Positions 59,207 to 64,000 of a stretch of 64,000 bases of DNA are shown piece by piece. Made by a program: the position numbers and the translations under genes. The notes below the pieces were generated by a model. It was not told where the DNA came from, ran no database searches, and saw only the letters and a program-made list of their open reading frames with translations. Within the stretch, counting starts at the first letter, position 1. Each line of letters begins with the position of its first letter. The DNA comes from Gluconobacter potus (GTDB lineage: Bacteria > Pseudomonadota > Alphaproteobacteria > Acetobacterales > Acetobacteraceae), in the NCBI RefSeq assembly GCF_015244705.1, contig NZ_JABCQF010000001.1, forward strand, positions 124,001 to 188,000, given 5' to 3'.

Positions 59207-59740
59207 ATGGTCGCAGATACGAAAACCGCTGAGAGACGCGTCGGCCCAGGGAATCGGAAGCTCCCGTCTTCCCCTGTGCCGGATGATTCGCACATTGCCC
59301 GCCTGTGTGTGGAAAGCGGCCTGAAGATGACTGGGCAGAGGCGAGTGATCGCCCATGTCCTGTCCGTGGCTGACGATCACCCGGACGTCGAGGAGCTGTA
59401 TCGCCGCGCCTCCGAGATCGACAGCCGCATTTCCGTGGCAACGGTCTACCGCACAGTCCGTCTTCTGGAAGAAAAAGGCATCCTCGAACGCCGTGATTTC
59501 GGCGGCGGTCGTGCCCGTTACGAAGCCAGTGACAGCGGCAACCACTATCATCTGATCGATGTGGACAGTGGCCGCGTCATCGAGTTCGAGGACGAGGAGC
59601 CGGTCCGTCTTCTGGCCCAGCTTGCCCAGCGTCTGGGATTTGATCTTGTCTCGCATCGGATCGAACTGTTCGGCCGCCGCGCCGAACCCGATGACAGGAA
59701 AAAATCTCCTTCAGAAAACAGGAACAAGAGCGGATCATGA
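59207..59740 (+). CDS. fur: Fur-family iron/manganese-responsive regulator
   Basis: The 177-residue protein has the winged helix (LKMTGQRRVIAHVLSVADDHPDVEELYRRASEIDSRISVATVYRTVRLLEEKGILERRDF) and the metal-sensing C-domain (GGGRARYEASDSGNHYHLIDVDSGRVIEFEDEEPVRLLAQLAQRLGFDLVSHRIELFG). The usual CxxC pair is absent (DVDSG replaces CVDCG), as in many alphaproteobacterial Fur/Mur proteins, so it may sense manganese as well as iron. A basic N-terminal extension (about 28 residues) precedes the domain. It overlaps the olsB start (ATGA), so the two genes are coupled. Confidence 0.9.
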   Translation: MVADTKTAERRVGPGNRKLPSSPVPDDSHIARLCVESGLKMTGQRRVIAHVLSVADDHPDVEELYRRASEIDSRISVATVYRTVRLLEEKGILERRDFGGGRARYEASDSGNHYHLIDVDSGRVIEFEDEEPVRLLAQLAQRLGFDLVSHRIELFGRRAEPDDRKKSPSENRNKSGS

Positions 59741-60693
59741 CCACCAAACCGGCTGGCACACCTCTTTCCGTTCTGGATGACGCAAACGTCGCTTCAGTCT
59801 CGGCCCCGGCATCAGCTCCGGCAGCCCATACGCTCGCCAGCAGCGAAGAAACGCTGCGCCAGATGGAGACGCTCTCCACGCTTTCCCTGAACCGCGAAGG
59901 CGGCTTTCAGGAACTGCGGGGCGGCACGCTGGGTGTGCGTATTGCCGAAACGGCCGAGGAGCGCGACGCCGCACAGGCCCTGCGTTATCGTGTTTTCTTC
60001 GAAGAACTCGGTGCCCGCCCCGACGAACGTGCCTTCCGCACCAAGCGTGACGTGGATGAATTCGACGAGGCCGCCGATCACCTTCTGGTCATCGATCACG
60101 CCAAAGGCCCCGGTGCGGCTGGCGTCGTCGGCACCTACCGTCTGCTGCGCTCCGACGCCGCCGAGAAGGTCGGACGTTTCTACACGTCCTCCGAATACGA
60201 CATCTCGACCTTGACGGAATTCCCCGGTCGCCTGCTTGAAGTCGGGCGTTCCTGCGTTGCCAAGGAATATCGCGGCCGGTCCGCGATGCAGCTCCTGTGG
60301 CGCGGTATTGCGTCCTACATCTTCCTGCACCGGATCGACGTGCTGTTCGGCTGTGGCAGCCTTCCGGGCACAAACCCGGACGCCCTGGCCGACCAGCTCA
60401 CCTACATGCACCACAACCACCTGGCCCCGCCGGCCCTGCGCATCCGCGCGCTTCCGGACCGCTATGTGGAAATGCAGCGGACTGACCCGCATGTGCTGGA
60501 CTACCGCGCCTGCCTCAACAAGCTACCCCCGCTGATCAAAGGCTATCTGCGACTGGGTGGCTATGTCGGTGACGGCGCGGTTGTGGACGAGCAGTTCAAC
60601 ACCACGGATGTGGCCGTTCTGGTGAAGAGCGAACTTCTGGCGGACAAGTATTACCGCCATTACGAACGTCGCCTGCGCGACGCTCTCGACTGA
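59737..60693 (+). CDS. olsB: OlsB-like L-ornithine N-alpha-acyltransferase
   Basis: The 318-residue GNAT-fold protein has an unstructured N-terminus (about 55 residues), then LGVRIAETAEERDAAQALRYRVFFEELGAR, HLLVIDHAKGPGAAGVVGTYRLLRSDAA, LLEVGRSCVAKEYRGRSAMQLLWRGIASYI and LFGCGSLPGTNPDALADQLTYMHHNHLAPPAL, all typical of OlsB. It adds a 3-hydroxy fatty acid to ornithine, the first step of ornithine-lipid synthesis. OlsA is not adjacent. Overlap with fur suggests metal-linked control of membrane lipids, an inference. Confidence 0.88.
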   Translation: MTTKPAGTPLSVLDDANVASVSAPASAPAAHTLASSEETLRQMETLSTLSLNREGGFQELRGGTLGVRIAETAEERDAAQALRYRVFFEELGARPDERAFRTKRDVDEFDEAADHLLVIDHAKGPGAAGVVGTYRLLRSDAAEKVGRFYTSSEYDISTLTEFPGRLLEVGRSCVAKEYRGRSAMQLLWRGIASYIFLHRIDVLFGCGSLPGTNPDALADQLTYMHHNHLAPPALRIRALPDRYVEMQRTDPHVLDYRACLNKLPPLIKGYLRLGGYVGDGAVVDEQFNTTDVAVLVKSELLADKYYRHYERRLRDALD

Positions 60694-60704
60694 CAGTTTT
60701 TTCG

Positions 60705-60732
60705 CAGCCGGATCTTCGAGGTCCGGCTGTTT
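60705..60732 (+). terminator. intrinsic terminator after olsB
   Basis: CAGCCGGA pairs with TCCGGCTG around a 9-nt loop and is followed by TTT. It lies 11 nt after the olsB stop codon and separates fur-olsB from lnt. Confidence 0.75.
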
Positions 60733-60769
60733 CCTGTTTCAGCCTTTTCGTCAGCCGGACGGTTCCTTC

Positions 60770-62293
60770 ATGATTTCGACGCTCCCTGTCCGTGGCTGGC
60801 GCCTGGCCGGACTGATGCTGCTCGCCGGTGGGCTGGCAGCTCTGTCCCTGCCACCGGTGCACGCCCTGTTCCTGCTGCCCGTGGGGCTGATGATCCTCTA
60901 TCGCGTGTCCGAAGACGCGCGGTCGTGGAAACAGGCGGCCTGGTGCGGCTTCCTGTTTGGCATGGGCTTTCACACGGTCGGGCTTTACTGGCTGACCAAC
61001 GCCATCCTCACCCGTGTCCATGAATTCTGGTGGGTCGTCCCCTTCGCATCCCCCGGCGTGGCGCTGCTGATCGCCCCCTTCATCTGCGTCCCGGCGATCC
61101 TGTGCCGCGTGGTGCGCCCCGGCTGGCGGCGCGTGCTGATGTTCGCGGGAAGCTGGACGGTCATGGATATGGGCCGCGTCTTCATGTTTTCGGGCTTTCC
61201 GTGGAACCCGCTGGGAAGTGACCTGGAGCTCCCGGGGTTCGCCGGAGACGTCATGATCCAGCCGGCTTCGGTTCTGGGCGTGGACGGCCTGTCGCTCGCT
61301 TTGGTCCTCGGCTCTCTCGCCCTGTTCCGGGGCAGACGCGCGGCTGTAGCCGTGCTGGCCGTATCCGTGCTGTGGATCGCCGCCGGAACCTGGCGCCTGT
61401 CCTCCGCCACGCCCCTGAACATCACCAATCCCCGCGCCGTTCTGGTGCAGGGCAACGTGCCCGAAGCCGAAGTCATCAGCCATGCGGACGCGGTCGGCAA
61501 TTTCCGCCGCTATCTGAGCCTGACCGCACAGGGCGCACAGAAAGCCTTCGCGGAGGGCGGTCGTCCGCCCGTGGTGATCTGGCCGGAATCCGGCTTCCCC
61601 GGCCTGCTGGACGAGGACACACTGGCCCGGCAGATGATCGCCCGCGCCGCCGAGGGCGCACCGGCGCTGGTTGGCTCGGACCGTGAATCCGGCAAGGACT
61701 GGTTCAACAGCCTGATCGCCGTCGCCCCCGATGGCAGCATCGCGGCGATCTATGACAAGAGCCGTCTGGTCCCGTTTGGCGAATACCAGCCGTGGATCCT
61801 GCCCTTCAACGTCCTGCCAGGCGTCCTGACCCCGGGACCCGGCCTGAAGACATGGGACCTGCCGGGATTGGGCCGCGTCGGTCCGATGGTCTGCTATGAG
61901 ATTATTTTCTCAGGCTCCGTCACGGCCCGCAATGATCGTCCGGACTGGCTCGTCACGATCTCGAATGACGCCTGGTACGGCAACAGCGCCGGCCCCCGCC
62001 AGCATCTCGCCACGGGACGGATGCGGGCAGTAGAAGAGGGGCTGCCGGTCGTTTTCGCCAACAATACCGGCATTTCCGCGATCTATGATGCCACCGGGCA
62101 TGAAACCGCCCGTCTGGGCTGGGGCCGGGCGGACGTGCTGGTCAGCGACATCCCGTCACCGCTCCCGCCGACCTTCTTTTCCCGCTTCGGCCGCGCCACG
62201 CCGCTTGCGCTTTCGATCCTGTGCATGGTTCTGGCGCTTGTCCCCACGCAGCGGAAGAAGCGCGACTGGGACCTGGGGGTGTATAAAGGTTAA
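60770..62293 (+). CDS. lnt: apolipoprotein N-acyltransferase
   Basis: The 507-residue inner-membrane enzyme has about six N-terminal helices (residues 15-210), a nitrilase-like periplasmic domain with the catalytic triad Glu273 (VIWPESGFPG), Lys330 (YDKSRLVPFGEY) and Cys375 (GPMVCYEIIF), and a final helix. It adds the third acyl chain to lipoproteins such as those encoded at 417, 50974 and 63718. It is followed by an XRE regulator, a gene order common in alphaproteobacteria (lnt, XRE, metK). Confidence 0.95.
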   Translation: MISTLPVRGWRLAGLMLLAGGLAALSLPPVHALFLLPVGLMILYRVSEDARSWKQAAWCGFLFGMGFHTVGLYWLTNAILTRVHEFWWVVPFASPGVALLIAPFICVPAILCRVVRPGWRRVLMFAGSWTVMDMGRVFMFSGFPWNPLGSDLELPGFAGDVMIQPASVLGVDGLSLALVLGSLALFRGRRAAVAVLAVSVLWIAAGTWRLSSATPLNITNPRAVLVQGNVPEAEVISHADAVGNFRRYLSLTAQGAQKAFAEGGRPPVVIWPESGFPGLLDEDTLARQMIARAAEGAPALVGSDRESGKDWFNSLIAVAPDGSIAAIYDKSRLVPFGEYQPWILPFNVLPGVLTPGPGLKTWDLPGLGRVGPMVCYEIIFSGSVTARNDRPDWLVTISNDAWYGNSAGPRQHLATGRMRAVEEGLPVVFANNTGISAIYDATGHETARLGWGRADVLVSDIPSPLPPTFFSRFGRATPLALSILCMVLALVPTQRKKRDWDLGVYKG

Positions 62294-62331
62294 CATTGAC
62301 AATCCAGGGTTGTCTTATTAACCATTTACAT

Positions 62332-62934
62332 GTGTCAGAAAAAGAATCCTCCCCGGATCGCGCCCGCCCTGAATCCCGCAGTTCTGCTGCGGCCGGACCG
62401 GTGGACGTCCATGTCGGCAACCGTATCCGGCTGCGTCGCACACTTATGGGGCTGTCGCAGGAAAAACTGGGCGAGGCTCTGGGACTGACCTTCCAGCAGA
62501 TCCAGAAATACGAGCGCGGCGCCAACCGCGTGGGCGCCAGCCGCCTGTACGATCTGGCGCAGGTTCTGGACGTGCCGATCGGCTTCTTCTTCGATGACAT
62601 GCAGGAGGTGCGCCCGTCCGCGCCGTCCAGCGCGCCACGGCCGTTTCCCGGTTCCGCTCCGACATTCAATCCGGCTTTCGGCCAGACGCCCGCCGCGCAG
62701 GCACCTGTCACGGGGTTCGCCGAAACGCAGTCGGCATTCGGTGCCCCACCGCCCCGTCCGGCTGCACCGCCGCCGCGTCTGTTCGATCTTCCGGTAGACG
62801 AGGCTGCTCTGTTCAGCCGCCGCGAGACGGTCGATCTGGTGCGCTCCTATTACCGTATTCCGGATCCTGCGGTCCGTAAGCGGATGCTGGACCTGATCCG
62901 CTCCCTCGGCCCGGCAGACGTCAAGCCGGATTGA
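62332..62934 (+). CDS. XRE-family helix-turn-helix regulator
   Basis: The 200-residue protein has an N-terminal Cro/CI-type helix-turn-helix (VGNRIRLRRTLMGLSQEKLGEALGLTFQQIQKYERGANRVGASRLYDLAQVLDVPIGFFFDD), a Pro/Ala-rich linker (about residues 95-150) and a C-terminal helical part (ETVDLVRSYYRIPDPAVRKRMLDLIRSL). This arrangement is shared by the alphaproteobacterial regulator found after lnt. GTG 62332 (VSEKES) is taken as start; TTG 62296 would add 12 unsupported residues. It is convergent with the phosphatase gene, 3 bp away. Confidence 0.88.
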   Translation: MSEKESSPDRARPESRSSAAAGPVDVHVGNRIRLRRTLMGLSQEKLGEALGLTFQQIQKYERGANRVGASRLYDLAQVLDVPIGFFFDDMQEVRPSAPSSAPRPFPGSAPTFNPAFGQTPAAQAPVTGFAETQSAFGAPPPRPAAPPPRLFDLPVDEAALFSRRETVDLVRSYYRIPDPAVRKRMLDLIRSLGPADVKPD

Positions 62935-62937
62935 GGC

Positions 62938-63624
62938 TTACTCCCGGCGCAGGATGCTGTCGTTCACAAAGGAGGCCAGCTTCCCGGCCTTGAAATCGGC
63001 CCGCAGACGGTCCTCGTCATACTCGTCCCGGACCCAGTCCAGAAACGGCAGACGCCCTTCGGCTTCCTTCTGATAGCGCAGGAAAAACGCATCCAGAATG
63101 CCGGTGCGCGAGCGGTTGAAATGCCCGAACCGCCAGTGCAGTTGCCCCAGCGCGTCCTGCGCCGTGCCGCCTTCAAACATCAGCACCAGACCTGACGCCA
63201 GACCCGCCCGGTCCGCACCGGACTTGCAGTGCATGAGCATGGGGAAGGCGAGCGTCTGGTACATGTCGTAAAAGCGCAGGATACGGTCCCGGTGCGGCGC
63301 CCCCCGGCTCTCGAAAGCCATGTCCAGATGCGTCAGCCCCAGCTTGGCGCTGGCGCCGCGGGACAGCGCGTCCGAGCCGCATTTGCGATGCCCGCGCAGG
63401 TTCACGAGCGTCTTCAGATGCAGGCGCCGCGTCAGGCTGCGCAGGCGTGCGGGCGTGGGATGGTTGCAGCGCCAGACCTTGCCCGGCACGACAGGCGCAA
63501 GATTGGTCCAGCCCAGCCGGAAGATGGAGTGGTCCACGAACAGACTGTCCCACCAGGCGCGGCGCCGCGCGGCGGGAGACGTGATCCGGCCTTCGAACAT
63601 GGTGAATGCATCCTTGCTGGACAT
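62938..63624 (-). CDS. tyrosine/dual-specificity phosphatase family protein
   Basis: The 228-residue protein has the CX5R phosphatase loop in LMHCKSGADRAGLASGL with Cys133 and Arg139, preceded by a LKTLVNLRGHRKCGSDALSRGA segment and DMAFESRGAPHRDRILRFYDMY. It resembles bacterial PTP/PTEN-like enzymes of alphaproteobacteria that precede or follow lipid A or polysaccharide genes. It could dephosphorylate proteins or lipids; the substrate is unknown. The ATG at 63624 is the first in-frame start near the domain, with ATG 63600 as an alternative. Confidence 0.82.
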   Translation of the reverse strand: MSSKDAFTMFEGRITSPAARRRAWWDSLFVDHSIFRLGWTNLAPVVPGKVWRCNHPTPARLRSLTRRLHLKTLVNLRGHRKCGSDALSRGASAKLGLTHLDMAFESRGAPHRDRILRFYDMYQTLAFPMLMHCKSGADRAGLASGLVLMFEGGTAQDALGQLHWRFGHFNRSRTGILDAFFLRYQKEAEGRLPFLDWVRDEYDEDRLRADFKAGKLASFVNDSILRRE

Positions 63625-63717
63625 GCCGCTCGGGAGGGGCGGGCGGCGGGAAGAACGCGCTGTGTCCCATCCCGCAAAGGGATGCGTCAACCGCCGAAAA
63701 GTGCTATATTGCGTCTC

Positions 63718-64000
63718 ATGCGCTTCGTTTCCCCTTTCCTCATGCTCTCGTTTCTCGCCACGGCGGGATGCGGGTCCATGTTCAGTGGGCCCGCGCCAGA
63801 CATGGCCGCCCTCCCGCCGCCAGGCGCAGCCCCTGGCCACCATTCCCACAGCAGCACCCATCACCGTCAGGCCAGCGGCATGTCCTATGCCGACGACGCT
63901 CCGGTCATGCCGATGCCGCCGGGTGCGGAAAGCCCGTCCTCGGCCTCCCATGATACGGCCAGCAGTTCGTCCCCGGGCGGCATGTCCTTTGGCGGCGGTC
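63718..64000 (+). CDS. small lipoprotein, His/Met-rich, 3' end outside window
   Basis: The frame is open to the window end (94 residues seen). It begins with a lipoprotein signal (MRFVSPFLMLSFLATAGC, acylated Cys18) and continues with a Pro/Gly/His/Met-rich region (HHSHSSTHHRQ, MPMPPG, GGMSFGGG). No domain is recognised in the visible part. A TATATT box lies 8 bp upstream of the ATG. His and Met richness might indicate metal binding, but low complexity is an equally good reason. Confidence 0.6.
   Translation, partial: MRFVSPFLMLSFLATAGCGSMFSGPAPDMAALPPPGAAPGHHSHSSTHHRQASGMSYADDAPVMPMPPGAESPSSASHDTASSSSPGGMSFGGG

Noticed and set aside
62296-62324. TTGACA upstream of the XRE gene as a promoter
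   Set aside because: No acceptable -10 box lies 16-18 bp downstream; TATTAA is only 14 bp away and the 17-bp position reads TAACCA, so I did not annotate it.
1-64000. tRNA, rRNA, CRISPR, IS or prophage
   Set aside because: I looked through the intergenic gaps for cloverleaf ends, regular spacers, terminal repeats and transposase or integrase genes and saw none. A tRNAscan or ISfinder search would be needed to exclude weak cases.

Overview
The window looks like chromosomal DNA from an acetic acid bacterium (Acetobacteraceae), most likely Gluconobacter or a close relative. I infer this from the GC-rich, GC3-biased coding sequence and from alphaproteobacterial hallmarks: ChvI/ChvG followed by hprK-rapZ-EIIA-HPr-EI with no sugar permease, MucR, FlaF next to flagellin, OlsB, a NodT-type efflux lipoprotein, and lnt next to an XRE regulator. 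No species marker such as rRNA is present, so the genus is an inference. Almost all of the DNA is core-type and tightly packed. I found no insertion sequence, prophage, CRISPR array, rRNA or tRNA, and no stretch over 300 bases without a gene.

Layout. 1-2.9 kb: end of an HtrA-type protease, a small lipoprotein and a two-component pair. 2.9-6.0 kb: exported proteins, a DCC-family protein and a TPR glycosyltransferase. 6.1-11.6 kb (minus strand): grpE, two glycosyltransferases, thrS and infC. 11.7-19.6 kb: chvI-chvG, then a small convergent minus-strand group (UrcA-like and RidA-like), then hprK-rapZ-EIIA-ptsH-EI, a regulatory phosphotransferase chain that could link envelope or acid sensing to carbon status. 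19.6-25 kb: Zur, an unknown protein, an asparaginase, a sugar/H+ symporter, two tandem paralogous membrane proteins and an exported beta-repeat protein. 25-31.3 kb: RNA modification genes (RluA, RsmD, RsuA, TadA), FtsK and a gamma-Glu amidase. 31.4-36 kb: DegP, a polysaccharide flippase and a surface-polymer transferase. 36-42.2 kb: serine deaminase and threonine aldolase, which supply pyruvate and glycine, diverge from folD-metF (one-carbon metabolism), followed by an M1 peptidase.

42.3-47.3 kb: flaF and flagellin, then a radical SAM/UdgX DNA-repair pair. 47.4-52.6 kb: a full efflux system (EmrA, EmrB, NodT-type outer membrane factor) with a TetR repressor and two near-identical 19-bp operators. 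52.6-56 kb: class II aldolase and a third two-component pair. 56-64 kb: Nfu, RutE, TsaB, RimI, TusA, a MucR homologue with a degenerate zinc site, Fur, OlsB, Lnt, an XRE regulator, a tyrosine phosphatase and the start of a lipoprotein.

The least explained signals are these: a possible RNA switch between flagellin and flaF built from mutually exclusive stems; two sigma-54-like promoters, one ahead of an exported UrcA-like gene and one ahead of a possible envelope-stress cassette; an ATA start codon on infC; the loss of zinc ligands in MucR; and a large hairpin in the aldolase leader. None of these is proven here; each is listed with a decisive test.
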